Below, piece by piece: positions 1-10,767 of a stretch of DNA of 64,000 nt (positions are counted from its first letter, which is position 1; every line of letters begins with the position of its first letter). A program made the position numbers and the translations under genes. Below the pieces are notes generated by a model, which ran no database searches, was not told where the DNA came from, and worked only from the letters and a program-made list of their open reading frames with translations. The stretch is from Arbacia lixula (taxonomy: Eukaryota; Echinodermata; Echinoidea; Arbacioida; Arbaciidae). The DNA lies in NCBI GenBank assembly GCA_963669155.1, contig OZ022593.1, positions 5,314,785 through 5,378,784 of the forward strand. The letters are read 5' to 3'.

Positions 1-1016
1 CGCGCGCGTCGCCACAGCATGTGAGTGATGCAATGATTCCCCACCGACTATATGGGTTCAATGACCGCGAGAGTGGACTTGTTATTTACTTTGAGTTTAC
101 GTGCCTCGCCCATCAAGATAAGCTCAGAGTTCGCTGGTACCCCGGTAAAAATAACAATAATACTCAGTGTTCCTGTATGTGCAATATTAGCCCTCTAAAT
201 TCGTAACAGAATCAACATATAGAATTAACTTCTCCAAATGGAAGGCGTCAGAAAGCCACGTGAACCTGTTCCACCCGGGAAACATCCGGTTCTCATCTTT
301 TCAATAGACCCCATCCCCGCCTCGGCTTTCGGATCTCAAACAAAAGCGAGAAGAAAAGCGAAAAATCGCTGGCTAATGAATAGTGTGTCTGTGAAGGCTT
401 TTTTAATGCGGCCCTCTACGGCCATAAAGTATAATCTCCATCCATACGTCCTTGATGTGGTTTGTATGCGCTCGATGTATTAACCTGTGATTCCTTTTAT
501 TTCATTGTATTTTTGTTTTCTTCTTCTTTCTTTCCGTGTTAATCTATCAATTTGGAAGTCATCAATATAATCAGGGACAATAAAGCCTTTCCTTTTTGTT
601 GCATTCGAGCATTTCCTTCAAAATATAAAACCATTAGAAGGGCGTATGTAGAGAGTGTGTATTTATGTGTATCATTTGGCTTCCTGCAGAGAATTGTCCT
701 TTACAGCAGGCAGTCACAATCTTTTTTATTACTTTACTTTCTTTCACAAAATCCTAAACATGTATTACCTTTTCAATACAAAATTATCACTGTTTAAACC
801 GTCAGGACGATTTCTCCGATGAATGCAAGAAGTTTCGTAAACGATATTTTGCCTTGCCCTGCAAAACGAGACGGGACTCTTCATTTGAAATTCATTTTGA
901 TATGATTGAATTGATGACAATTTGTGTATACATGATACATGCTTTTTGAGAAAAACCTTGTGAAAGCATTGGCGGATCCAGGGGTCACAGCGACGGCGGT
1001 AATTATTGGTGACGCC

Positions 1017-1100
1017 AAAAAAAAAAAAGGGGGGGGAGGGGGGGGGGGGGAGGTGAGAAAAAAAAGAGGAGAGGGGGAAAGAAAAAGAAAGAAAATAGGA
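1017..1100. repeat. Poly-A/poly-G purine tract (copy A)
   Basis: A run of A, then long G runs broken by single A residues, then GA-rich sequence. It is preceded by GGCGGATCCAGGGGTC, a sequence resembling the ends of dispersed repeats. Open frames across it are low-complexity Gly/Lys or Pro/Phe translations and not genes. The G runs are about 3 bases longer in copy B (about 10036-10122). Confidence 0.8.
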
Positions 1101-1284
1101 AGAAAATTGAATGCAGTAAGAGAAGGGTCATTTAGAATAGAAATTTCGCACGCGCTCCAGGATCGCATTGTCTGTTGAGTCACGTAATGATTATGCTCAA
1201 GAGGATAAAAAGGGTTCGAACTTTTCCGTTTACAAGTCAATAATGCGCAAACTCATTCTGCCATTGATTCCAGTTTTCATTATA

Positions 1285-1745
1285 CAGATACACATCCTAT
1301 TCATGGTATAAAGTGCTGAATATAACAAAAATGTCCAAGCGCTCGCATTATGAGATACGTATCCTATTCATGAATTCCCACAAAATTAGTCTTTGGCGTG
1401 TCTTCTTTTCGGGTCAGTATATAAAATATTTTCAGCTCGCGCTTTGTTCGCATTACTTGTTTTCATAGTTCACGCATCCTATTCATGATTCCAAAGATTG
1501 CTTACGATATTCTGTATTTCAAGTACAAATCGCGCTTGCATGACTTGCTTTTAAGATACCCATCCTTATCATGGTTACAAAAGTACCTTCTAAATTCCCG
1601 TTTTATGGTCTAATCTTTATAATTGCTTATAAAAAAAAACGTGCTTATACTGTTTAGTGTTCAGGTAGTAAAATCGGACACTTCGTGCTCACACCAATTG
1701 TTTAATAAGATACCAATCGTGCTCATGATTACAAAAATGATTATA
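1285..1745. repeat. Diverged tandem repeat with CATCCTATTCATGATT core (copy A)
   Basis: The motif TA/CnnCATCCTATTCATGATT recurs near 1290, 1355, 1470, 1556 and 1708, separated by related segments with CTCGCGCTT and GCATTACTTG. Spacing is irregular (about 65-155 bp), which suggests an old, decayed tandem repeat. The small frames that cross it are not convincing genes. Confidence 0.65.
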
Positions 1746-3327
1746 CACAATCACTATTCTTCAGGTCGGAAAATAGAAAAAAAAACATATATGCGGGCTG
1801 AGAAAATCAGACAGACGAGCTCACTTTCTACTGCACTTATTAATGCATGAATAAATATAAATCCTGGATTCGAATATAGTTATTCTGGATGATTCGACTA
1901 GTCATACATTTGCGATAGGGATTTGTTTTGTTTTTCTTTGAAGAAAGGCTAGCTTCAAAATCTTATTTCCTTCAGACCTCGAATCAAAAAGAACACGTAG
2001 CAACATTCCTTTGCGCTGCCGTGAATCGACAAACGGAGCTTGTGCACAGCACGCTTCATCTCATTCATGTACATTATGCGTCCAACAAAAAGACACAAAC
2101 ATAATTTTGTTGAAAAACTAGTCTTGTTACACCATAATCCAATTTCATTTTAAAGTCGGTGCAGGATATAGTCAGGACGTTCCAAGTATGACATATTCGT
2201 CGTGTTCATTGGGATGGTGACTTCATTGATTTTGAAAGGTTTAGCGTAAAGGTTCATAATCCACTAGCCATGTTCATGTACAGTGGCTTTATTGATTGAA
2301 ACATCCAGGGATGTCTAATTCCTGTCCTGTTTATTGTACCACACGCTTTTTCCAAGTTTTCAATCGACCAGCCCCTTAATATTGCCTATAGGCTGAACGC
2401 GTTCTGGGCTTGTCACTTCCTGTTCTTTCATAAAGAAATTGACCTTTTATTGGCTCCACGATAGCACCTTTCAAAGTAAATCATACTGGTATTAAACCTG
2501 CTGATATCGAAGAGAGATTATTCATTATTATGTGCTTGCCATCAAACAAACAGTTCATTTCTTCTAGACTTTAGAATAAGCGGAATATAGACCTGATTTA
2601 GCCCGCTTTGCTCTTCACCACTGGAAGCAATACAATGGAGAAATAAAGAGCAGGAACACACAGGAAGCCACGGTGTAATGATGATTATACATTTTGATGA
2701 CTGCATACAAAGTGATACATTTTCATATCGCTACCGTGAAATATTAATATAATATTGACTGGCCTTGAGGGGAATACGACATAATTGCCAGGACAAAGAC
2801 GAGGGCAATATGGATTCAGTGAGAGCAATAAAGGTCGTATATTCCGAAAGTAAGAGCCAGTGAATATCATTATCATTATCAACATTAGACATCTATAGCT
2901 AATAATTTACACTTTCTATATCCCATGTTTTGAATAATGTCATTAAATTCCTTATCATCGAAAGACGCAAATCTTCCGAATGTTAGACCAGGGACAATAC
3001 AAGACGATATTTCCCGTTTTATTACGCGTCAAGTCCATAAGCTTTTGTGAAAGATGGTAATATTGTCAATATTACCATCTTTGCCCCATCGGCACTGGAA
3101 ACGAGGGGAATATGGTTTCGTAAAACCACTGCTCAGATATCTGATACGGATGATAATAGGAGTTCTATTCTAAATAATTTGACAATGAAATACGAATGGG
3201 ATTAAATGACATTATTAGTGATTACTTAATCAGCTTGATTACATGGGCCTATGACAATTTATTTACATTCACATGCGTATAGTTATAGGCGTACGATCAC
3301 GATAACTGTCAACATAATTCACAAGGA
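1746..3327. other. Non-coding stretch upstream of the RT fragment (copy A)
   Basis: AT-rich sequence with many stops in all frames. I recognise no domain, tRNA or repeat boundary apart from the 33-bp palindrome at 3050. The counterpart in copy B is 10768-12349. The sequence just before 3328 does not translate into the upstream part of a reverse transcriptase, supporting 5' truncation of the element that follows. Confidence 0.5.
3050..3082. repeat. Perfect 16-bp inverted repeat with 1-nt centre (copy A)
   Basis: AAAGATGGTAATATTG, one T, then its exact reverse complement. It could form a cruciform or an RNA hairpin with almost no loop. It is identical in copy B at 12072-12104. Confidence 0.9.
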
Positions 3328-4521
3328 ATGTTAATATCCCAAGGACGAAGAAAGGTAGCGGTAAATACTATTATTAATGCGATTGATGCAGGGAAGTTTT
3401 GTCTTGGGGTATTTTTGGACTTGTCGAAAGCTTTTGACACTATCGACCATGACATCTTAATCAACAAGCTTGAGCATTATGGCATTCGTGGAATTGCTTT
3501 AAATTGGTTTAGAAATTACTTATATAATCGATTAGAGTTTGTAATGGTTAATGGAGTCAAATCTCAATCCAGTGGAGTAAAATATGGCGTACCTCAGGGA
3601 TCAGTCCTGGGTCCCTTATTGTTTTTGATTTATGTTAATGATTTTATAAACTCATCTCAGTTGTTTACCTATTCACTTTTTGCTGATGATACTTGCTTGC
3701 TCTCTCACCACAAAAACATGCATATTCTTATTCTGACTGCAAATACAGAAGTTACCAACATATTCAAGTGGTTTTGTTGCAACAATCTTTTATTAAATGC
3801 CAGTAAGACTCAATATGTTGTCTTTAGATCAAAGGGAAAAAGAATTCCAGATAATACTGGTGCCTTGACAATCGGTGGTCATGTGATCAACCGAAGTCAA
3901 AATGTAAGGTTTCTTGGAGTTACGGTTGATGGTCATTTAACTTTGAAAGATCACCTTAGTTTTGTTTGTACCAAGGTCTCAAGGAGTGTTGGTGTGATTT
4001 CCAAGTTACGCTTCTTTTTATCAGAGAAAACCTTAGTAACTCTTTATAATGCTGCCATTATGCCCCACTTAACTTATTGTAATGTTGCATGGGGAAATAC
4101 GTATAGAACTCATATAAACAAGTTGATAGTCCTTCAAAAGAAAGCCATCAGGATGATTACAAATTCAAATTACAGAAGTCCAAGTGCTCCTTTATTTCTT
4201 CAACTTCAAGTGCTGCCTGTTGATGAATTAGTCTCTTTAAGTTGTTTGATATTCATGTACAAATCTCAATCGGAACAAAATAGTTCATTTTTAAAAGATG
4301 TGTTTATCATAAATTCTACTCATCAGTACAACACACGTCAAAGAAACCTAATCCATCAACCTCTAGCAAGGACTCAAACTGCTTTGAACTCTTTTGTAGT
4401 TGTTTCCATAAAAGAATGGAACAAGTTTCCACAAAACAAGAGGTCCAGTCCAACGCTGTCTAAATTTAAACTTTCATGTCGAATATATCTTTTTGAGAAT
4501 TTACAAAACAAGCTAAAGTAA
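3328..4521 (+). CDS. Non-LTR retrotransposon reverse transcriptase, 5'-truncated (copy A)
   Basis: An uninterrupted 397-codon frame encoding most of a non-LTR reverse transcriptase, the enzyme that copies element RNA into DNA at a nicked target. Visible motifs are FLDLSKAFDTIDH (first catalytic Asp about residue 31), YGVPQGSVLGPLLF (about 86-99) and FADD (118-121) carrying the catalytic Asp pair. These are followed by the thumb and the C-terminal region typical of the jockey/CR1/L2 group. Full ORF2 proteins in this group are usually 800-1000 aa with an N-terminal AP endonuclease; here the endonuclease and N-terminal fingers are missing. The ATG at 3328 lies at or next to the truncation point and is probably fortuitous. 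The intact frame suggests a young insertion. An A-rich 3' region and a TTGAAC-repeat tail follow. Confidence 0.9.
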   Translation: MLISQGRRKVAVNTIINAIDAGKFCLGVFLDLSKAFDTIDHDILINKLEHYGIRGIALNWFRNYLYNRLEFVMVNGVKSQSSGVKYGVPQGSVLGPLLFLIYVNDFINSSQLFTYSLFADDTCLLSHHKNMHILILTANTEVTNIFKWFCCNNLLLNASKTQYVVFRSKGKRIPDNTGALTIGGHVINRSQNVRFLGVTVDGHLTLKDHLSFVCTKVSRSVGVISKLRFFLSEKTLVTLYNAAIMPHLTYCNVAWGNTYRTHINKLIVLQKKAIRMITNSNYRSPSAPLFLQLQVLPVDELVSLSCLIFMYKSQSEQNSSFLKDVFIINSTHQYNTRQRNLIHQPLARTQTALNSFVVVSIKEWNKFPQNKRSSPTLSKFKLSCRIYLFENLQNKLK

Positions 4522-4806
4522 ATAACGGAAAGCCGTGTATGTCTGTGTGTTTTGCGGCGTGTGTGTGTGTGTGTGTGTATGTGTGATCTTAATTTTTGTT
4601 TATTCCAATTTTTACTCCTTATTTATCATTGTAAATATGCCATTCGTCATATATTTTTGTGTCATTATAACGTACCTTGTAAGGGGCCCCTATCACAAGC
4701 TCTGCTTTCTCCGAGGTCCCAAACCCATCATGTTCTTTCTTTGTCAATTAAATGTTAAAATGTTGTTTTCTTGATTGGTTTGAATAAAACTTGAACTTGA
4801 ACTTGT
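3335..4806 (+). mobile_element. 5'-truncated non-LTR retrotransposon (copy A)
   Basis: Runs from the truncation point near the start of the RT frame to a 3' tail of short tandem repeats, where TTGAATAAAACTTGAACTTGAACTTG-like sequence ends near 4806 (TTGAAC unit). A TG microsatellite lies in the 3' UTR (4557-4580). Tails of short tandem repeats instead of poly-A are known in CR1/L2/jockey-related groups. Target duplications were not resolved. Confidence 0.8.
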
Positions 4807-5219
4807 ACACAATTAGCAATCTTGAAATCCTCGAGATGAGAAAGTAAATAATTTTTATACAGTGCACCTGCATGCGTCCCTCACAATATTTTTTTTTCTT
4901 AGTACAATATTTTTTAAGGAATGATTTATTGTGATCCCTGTCTATTTCTCCTCCCGTTTTTTTTTAAATATATTTTTTATTTTCTCTCAAATCAATTGAA
5001 GAAATCATTCTTAATTAAACCCGATGCATTGTACATTGACATTTTGAATTAAACATAAATTGCAATAGTCTTAAAAAAGGACAAAAAAGTATATGTTCAT
5101 ATATTGTTTACAAAACATTGTTGTACAATCAAGAATCTCGAGAGGAAAGCGTTGTCTATTTATTCTCCCACCCCCTCCCCCGTTTGAACATACTCCCAAC
5201 ACCTTCATCCACACACCCA

Positions 5220-5269
5220 AACTCACACACACACACACATACGCACACACGCAGCACACAAACACGCAC

Positions 5270-5323
<54 letters not shown>

Positions 5324-5357
5324 CACACACACACACACACACGCACGCACACAAAAC
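5220..5357. repeat. CA microsatellite (copy A)
   Basis: Long (CA)n tract interrupted by ACGC and AACAC variants. Frames through it give Thr-His or Val-Cys polymers and are artefacts. It is longer in copy A than in copy B. Confidence 0.95.
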
Positions 5358-5657
5358 AAAACATGTTTACTGAAGGATATATGCAAGCATTTTCTAACCA
5401 AAAAATAATGTATTCGCCTCGCCGTCCGTTTGACCGCAAAGAACGATTTCCCGCCCTATTGGATCGAGAGAGTTGTGAGGTTGGAGCATTCAAACTACTA
5501 TACTGAACTTTTTCAGATTGTCATAACTGCTAAACTAAAAGTGTTTCAAAGCGAACTAATAAGCAAATACTACAACAATGACAATGACAATGACGATGAC
5601 AATGCCAATTTATTGATCCCATGTCACCTTGTTAGATATTATGTCCGTTTTAGTATA

Positions 5658-6250
5658 CTATTTACTATCACTGATCAGTTCTTTTAATATACCAAATCCC
5701 CATTTCGCTTCAATAGGTAAAACACGTTGATCAAATAACTCCAAGAGAATATCAATAGGTATTTTAAATTGGTATGTTTTTGACATAAGACTGTTTCCCC
5801 TTCTTGCTTGATTCAGCTGCTTTATTATTGATTTGTGCTTTGCGAAATGTATCATAATCATAGGTGGTACCGAGATCAACAACTTCAACCACGTTAGTAT
5901 CAAACCTAAAAATTGGAATCCTCCGTACTTCCCCACGAGAAAAGATAAAGACTTTTAACCACCTTTTGCAGTGTACAGATAACGCATCTAATGCAAGTTG
6001 AAGTTCACTTTCAGATTTTGCAAGAACTAAATTGTATCATCTGCGTAAAGTAGAGTAAAGAGCTTGTATGTATACTTTTTGTATATATATATGTAGCTGC
6101 ATCAATTTTACGAGGAAGAATATCTTTCCCTTGAAATTTTTCAGAAACAAACTGTTCAAAACTCTTCTCTCTGACAAACACAACCACATCATTTTGAAAA
6201 TAACCGCGTGATTTTTGTAAGCGTTTCATGGCAGCAATAATCATACTTAA
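5658..6250 (-). pseudogene. Decayed reverse transcriptase of a second non-LTR retrotransposon (copy A)
   Basis: Read on the minus strand, about 6060-6025 translates as LFTLLYADDTI (the RT catalytic YADD box). It then hits a stop and a one-base frameshift, and continues as an RT palm/thumb region: LVLAKSESELQLALDAL, then IFSRGEVRRIPIFRF, then a segment with IPIDILLELFDQ and WGFG. These match the order of the region after YADD in endonuclease-type LINEs. The 6011-6244 part resembles the charged linker ahead of the RT. Fingers and the first Asp motif are missing, so there is an internal deletion as well as stops. It is a different lineage from the + strand RT at 3328. Confidence 0.75.
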
Positions 6251-6369
6251 ATTATAGTAAGACTGTTACCCTAATTATTAGGGTTATTATTATACTCCCG
6301 GGGTATTTCAAAGCTTGTTTTTACGGGGAGTGGGGGCATTATGCCCCCCCCCCACACACACACACGTTA

Positions 6370-6990
6370 TATTCAGAATGATGGGATTGTGTTTAGATCT
6401 GCTCCAACATGGCCATTAGCAATAAGGTAAAGCCCCTACGCCTTTCAAGAAATTTCTTGCCGTTTCTTGTGTTGCCTCTGTTCATATTACCGAACCTGTA
6501 TTACACAGTAAAAAATGTTGATCGGACATAACACTGTCAGATTTATCTATAAAATACATATTACAACGATTAACATCTTCCATTCACTTTCACACCCGGT
6601 TAAGTAGCATTGGAATCTCCTAAAAGGCAAAACGGTAAATTATGCACGTTCTTAAACATTATCAAATCAGCAGCAATGTCATCAGTAGATTCATTATATA
6701 ATAATAAGAATGTTCTGGGGAAATATTTATAAACGATACCTAACATAAATGAAAATCCGAAAGCTTTCTCACTGATATGTTATCCAAAATATTGTTTCTG
6801 ATATTGCATTTCGAATCCTAACCTAACACATAATTCAATATTTTTTTCTCTAATTAAGACACCAATACCATGAATTCCACCGTACACAGATTTACTTTGA
6901 TTTTGACTTTGCTTTGTAAAGATAATGTAAAGAGTCTGGGTATCAAACTTCCGTAACTCACAGTACTATCGCATTGCATTTTTTCCATGA
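6370..6990 (-). pseudogene. Decayed AP-endonuclease domain of the same minus-strand LINE (copy A)
   Basis: On the minus strand, about 6890-6840 reads YGGIHGIGVLIREKNIELC, about 6760-6600 reads a segment ending in NLPFCLLGDSNAT (resembling the GDFNA box of AP-endonucleases), and about 6420-6370 reads LIANGHVGADLNT. These motifs are in the order expected of a LINE endonuclease. Stops and frameshifts separate them. Together with the RT relic at 5658-6250 this is one minus-strand element of at least 1.3 kb, now non-functional. Confidence 0.7.
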
Positions 6991-7035
6991 TTATTTTTAG
7001 TGAAAGAAACAGCTACTGTAGCTGACCCCTAATTA

Positions 7036-7082
7036 CTCTGTGCATAAGGCATAAAGTATGCCTTATATGCACATGCACAGAG
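7036..7082. repeat. Imperfect hairpin CTCTGTGCATAAGGCATA
   Basis: CTCTGTGCATAAGGCATA and its near reverse complement flank a 3-base centre, with a small AT insertion in the right arm. Copy B (about 16053-16098) lacks that insertion and forms a tighter hairpin. It is followed by TAGCT/CTAGAG-rich sequence. Confidence 0.7.
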
Positions 7083-7207
7083 TACGCACAGAGCTCTAGA
7101 GAGATACAGTATGTAGAAAATTCATGCGTAGGTCGTGGACACATGTAATAGCTCATGCCTAGTTGCAGTCTAGAGAGCTATGCTGTCCAGCTCTATGATG
7201 CTGCCCC

Positions 7208-7256
<49 letters not shown>

Positions 7257-7342
7257 CAACACATACGGGGTACACAGAGAGCTATGGTGACTGAGAGCAG
7301 CTATCCCATACACATGCACACACACACACACACACACACACG
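7208..7342. repeat. Two CA microsatellites (copy A)
   Basis: (CA)n at about 7208-7254 and 7316-7341, separated by unique sequence. The copy B counterpart is at about 16225-16360. Confidence 0.95.
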
Positions 7343-7788
7343 CAAGGCATACTTTACACAGATAAGCATGTTACACATAGCTTATCTGTTATGCACTGTA
7401 TACACACAACCTATACGCAGTCAACTCATCTAATTATATATGCACGCGTTTGTGCGCGCACTGTCCCAGAAACCGTACCCTGGCGCGCCCTGGCCCTGAC
7501 GTGACCGGTCGACTCGACGGCGCGCCTGCCTGATTTGAGCTATGAGCGCGAGCTGCTCTGCGCGCGCTGCACGCATCAGCTATGCAGATGCATATCATAG
7601 TAACACTCATTTTATTCTTAGCAGTGCAGTTTCAGTGCTGCTGTATGTACAATAGATGCAGATTGAGTACATGCCAAAAGAGAGTTGCGTTTCTGTTCCA
7701 TATTCTGTTGGGTAGCTGCACCCGTACCCTCGACCAACTTATGCATTTCAGATTGCTTACAAGCCGCAAGTCAGACAGTCATGTCCAT
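7343..7788. other. Unassigned GC-richer right end of the duplicated unit
   Basis: GATAAGC...GCTTATC forms a short stem near 7361-7387, then comes a CG-rich block (7450-7575) with GGCGCGCC. The following 75-codon frame (7582-7809) starts with a hydrophobic stretch but is not recognised. It changes sequence after the duplication edge, so I do not call it a gene. Confidence 0.4.
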
Positions 7789-7862
7789 CTGCTAAAATAT
7801 ACCGTCTAAGGGAGACGTATCGGCAAATATATGTATATCTTACTGTGCACCAGTATGATAAG
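7789..7862. repeat. Dispersed repeat fragment containing AAGGGAGAC (junction copy)
   Basis: Starts exactly where copy A loses identity to copy B. TGCTAAAATATACCG and AAGGGAGAC, then GGCAAATATATGTATATC, recur at 28007-28065, and the first part also recurs at 8978-9004. It marks a breakpoint of the large duplication. Confidence 0.75.
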
Positions 7863-7964
7863 AAAATAGTTGCTCAGTGTTGTCTAGTCCATGTTGAACA
7901 TGTCAAATAAGCATCCTTCGATACCATGTACTATTGATAGACATGAATTCGTCAATATGCCCTA

Positions 7965-8815
7965 GGTAATTACTTACTTGTCTGACAAAGTCTTGAAAAT
8001 CCATAAAATAATGAAAAACGTTTAGATCCAATTTGTGAAGCTAGGAATTATCCTCCTGCTGACACGTTCAACGAAGAAAAAAGTGTTAAGCAATTTTAAA
8101 TCTCTTTCTGAGTACGAGGTTGAAAAACTCATTGCCAACCTCAGCAAAAATTCATGACCATTGGACCCAATACCCACAAAACTCCTCCTCTAATGTATCG
8201 ATGTACTCATTCTTATGTTCACATCATTGATCAATCTCTCTCTCTCTCTCTCTCTCTCGACCGGTCACTTTCCAATGCAATGGGAAAATGCTCTTATCAC
8301 TCCGTTATTGAAAGAAACCGGTTCTTGATGCAGTCTTTAAGGAAACTTACGACCTGTAAGCAATCTGAAATACATATCAAAGTTGGTGGAGGATGCAGCT
8401 ACCCAACAGGTTATGGAACATCTTAGACGCAACTCTCTTTGGCCATGTACTCAATGTGCACACAATAATTCTACAGCACTGATCCCGCACTGCTGAAACT
8501 GCTTCGCAAGGGTCACGATTGGGTCCCATGTTATTTACAATGCACACTAGCGATCTCATTTCAAATGTTCAAACATGCTTTTCTGAGAGCTCATGTCACT
8601 GCTATGATGATGACACACAGCTTTATGTATCTTTCAGTCTCACTGAGCATTCTCAAGAATAAGCCGTATTATTAGTAGAAACGTGTATTGACTATGTAAG
8701 TACGTGGATGGGTGCTAGAGAATAGGCTTATACTAAATGATAGTAAAACTCGTGAAGTTGACGTCCAGTTCTTCTCTTCCGCATTGCCATTTTCGTCCAT
8801 CTGAGATAGATAGAA
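7965..8815 (+). pseudogene. Decayed CR1/L2-like retrotransposon RT fragment
   Basis: Collinear with the intact element at 36910-39447 but full of stops, frameshifts and deletions. About 8105-8170 translates as SEYEVEKLIANLSKNS, a stop, then PLDPIPT, where the intact copy has SEHDVKILIMKLSKKS and PLDPMPT. About 8345-8435 matches the LRPISNLQYISKLVE block, and 8505-8560 matches QGSRLGPLLF. About 8590-8640 matches the HCYADDTQ catalytic box, here with Asp for Ala (YDDD). 8675-8760 matches the TCIDYIRAWM...LNDKKT region. It lies between the two 9-kb duplicates. Confidence 0.8.
8233..8258. repeat. TC microsatellite
   Basis: (TC)13-like run inserted in the decayed RT fragment. Confidence 0.9.
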
Positions 8816-8884
8816 GTTAATTCTATACGTTTGGAGACAAATCAAAGCAAGCTAGCTGGCATAGCTGCTCAACTTAGCTGTAAC

Positions 8885-9019
8885 GCTTCGTCTGATGACG
8901 ACTTGCGAATGATTTGCTGCATATATACCGCGACGCGCGCGGGATGCTAAGTAGAGGCGCTTTAAGGAGACACTTATTGCTAAAATATACCGCGCAAGGG
9001 AGACCTCTACTCAGCATTC
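8885..9019. repeat. Dispersed repeat related to 27865-28080
   Basis: Shares GATGACGACTTG, then GGATGCTA, GGAGACACTT, TGCTAAAATATACCG and AAGGGAGACC with 27865-28030, in the same order. It abuts the start of copy B, and its terminal segment is a direct repeat of 7789-7815 at the other edge of the spacer. Confidence 0.7.
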
Positions 9020-10306
9020 CGCGCGCGTCGCCACAGCATGTGAGTGATGCAATGATTCCCCACCGACTATATGGGTTCAATGACCGCGAGAGTGGACTTG
9101 TTATTTACTTTGAGTTTACGTGCCTCGCCCATCAAGATAAGCTCAGAGTTCGCTGGTACCCCGGTAAAAATAACAATAATACTCAGTGTTCCTGTATGTG
9201 CAATATTAGCCCTCTAAATTCGTAACAGAATCAACATATAGAATTAACTTCTCCAAATGGAAGGCGTCAGAAAGCCACGTGAACCTGTTCCACCCGGGAA
9301 ACATCCGGTTCTCATCTTTTCAATAGACCCCATCCCCGCCTCGGCTTTCGGATCTCAAACAAAAGCGAGAAGAAAAGCGAAAAATCGCTGGCTAATGAAT
9401 AGTGTGTCTGTGAAGGCTTTTTTAATGCGGCCCTCTACGGCCATAAAGTATAATCTCCATCCATACGTCCTTGATGTGGTTTGTATGCGCTCGATGTATT
9501 AACCTGTGATTCCTTTTATTTCATTGTATTTTTGTTTTCTTCTTCATTCTTTCCGTGTTAATCTATCAATTTGGAAGTCATCAATATAATCAGGGACAAT
9601 AAAGCCTTTCCTTTTTGTTGCATTCGAGCATTTCCTTCAAAATATAAAACCATTAGAAGGGCGTATGTAGAGAGTGTGTATTTATGTGTATCATTTGGCT
9701 TCCTGCAGAGAATTGTCCTTTACAGCAGGCAGTCACAATCTTTTTTATTACTTTACTTTCTTTCACAAAATCCTAAACATGTATTACCTTTTCAATACAA
9801 AATTATCACTGTTTAAACCGTCAGGACGATTTCTCCGATGAATGCAAGAAGTTTCGTAAACGATATTTTGCCTTGCCCTGCAAAACGAGACGGGACTCTT
9901 CATTTGAAATTCATTTTGATATGATTGAATTGATGACAATTTGTGTATACATGATACATGCTTTTTGAGAAAAACCTTGTGAAAGCATTGGCGGATCCAG
10001 GGGTCACAGCGACGGCGGTAATTATTGGTGACGCCAAAAAAAAAAAAGGGGGGGGGAGGGGGGGGGGGGGGGAGGTGAGAAAAAAAAGAGGAGAGGGGGA
10101 AAGAAAAAGAAAGAAAATAGGAAGAAAATTGAATGCAGTAAGAGAAGGGTCATTTAGAATAGAAATTTCGCACGCGCTCCAGGATCGCATTGTCTGTTGA
10201 GTCACGTAATGATTATGCTCAAGAGGATAAAAAGGGTTCGAACTTTTCCGTTTACAAGTCAATAATGCGCAAACTCATTCTGCCATTGATTCCAGTTTTC
10301 ATTATA

Positions 10307-10767
10307 CAGATACACATCCTATTCATGGTATAAAGTGCTGAATATAACAAAAATGTCCAAGCGCTCGCATTATGAGATACGTATCCTATTCATGAATTCC
10401 CACAAAATTAGTCTTTGGCGTGTCTTCTTTTCGGGTCAGTATATAAAATATTTTCAGCTCGCGCTTTGTTCGCATTACTTGTTTTCATAGTTCACGCATC
10501 CTATTCATGATTCCAAAGATTGCTTACGATATTCTGTATTTCAAGTACAAATCGCGCTTGCATGACTTGCTTTTAAGATACCCATCCTTATCATGGTTAC
10601 AAAAGTACCTTCTAAATTCCCGTTTTATGGTCTAATCTTTATAATTGCTTATAAAAAAAAACGTGCTTATACTGTTTAGTGTTCAGGTAGTAAAATCGGA
10701 CACTTCGTGCTCACACCAATTGTTTAATAAGATACCAATCGTGCTCATGATTACAAAAATGATTATA
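10307..10767. repeat. Diverged tandem repeat with CATCCTATTCATGATT core (copy B)
   Basis: Exact counterpart of the repeat at 1285-1745 in the second duplicate, offset 9022. Confidence 0.65.

Larger units (their letters stand above)
1..7788. repeat. Tandem segmental duplication, copy A (unit about 9.02 kb)
   Basis: Base 1 aligns with base 9020 and the match runs to 7788/16805 with almost no substitutions. Differences seen are one T/A change near 536/9545, changes in length of the poly-G, poly-C and CA tracts, and a TA deletion near 7064/16079. The left edge coincides with the window edge, so the true start may lie outside. The match stops abruptly after the shared TCCAT at 7784-7788. It contains a truncated RT ORF, a decayed minus-strand LINE and several microsatellites. 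It may be a real recent duplication or two haplotypes placed in tandem by the assembler. Confidence 0.95.

Noticed and set aside
1200-1225. GGTTCGAAC resembling a tRNA T-arm / SINE B box
   Set aside because: No matching A box or cloverleaf around it.
881-1240. 119-codon minus-strand and 79-codon plus-strand frames
   Set aside because: Both cross the poly-A/poly-G tract and change length between duplicates; no domain.
5071-5506. Overlapping 96-140 codon frames on both strands
   Set aside because: They are translations of a CA microsatellite (Thr-His and Val-Cys polymers); the same applies in copy B.
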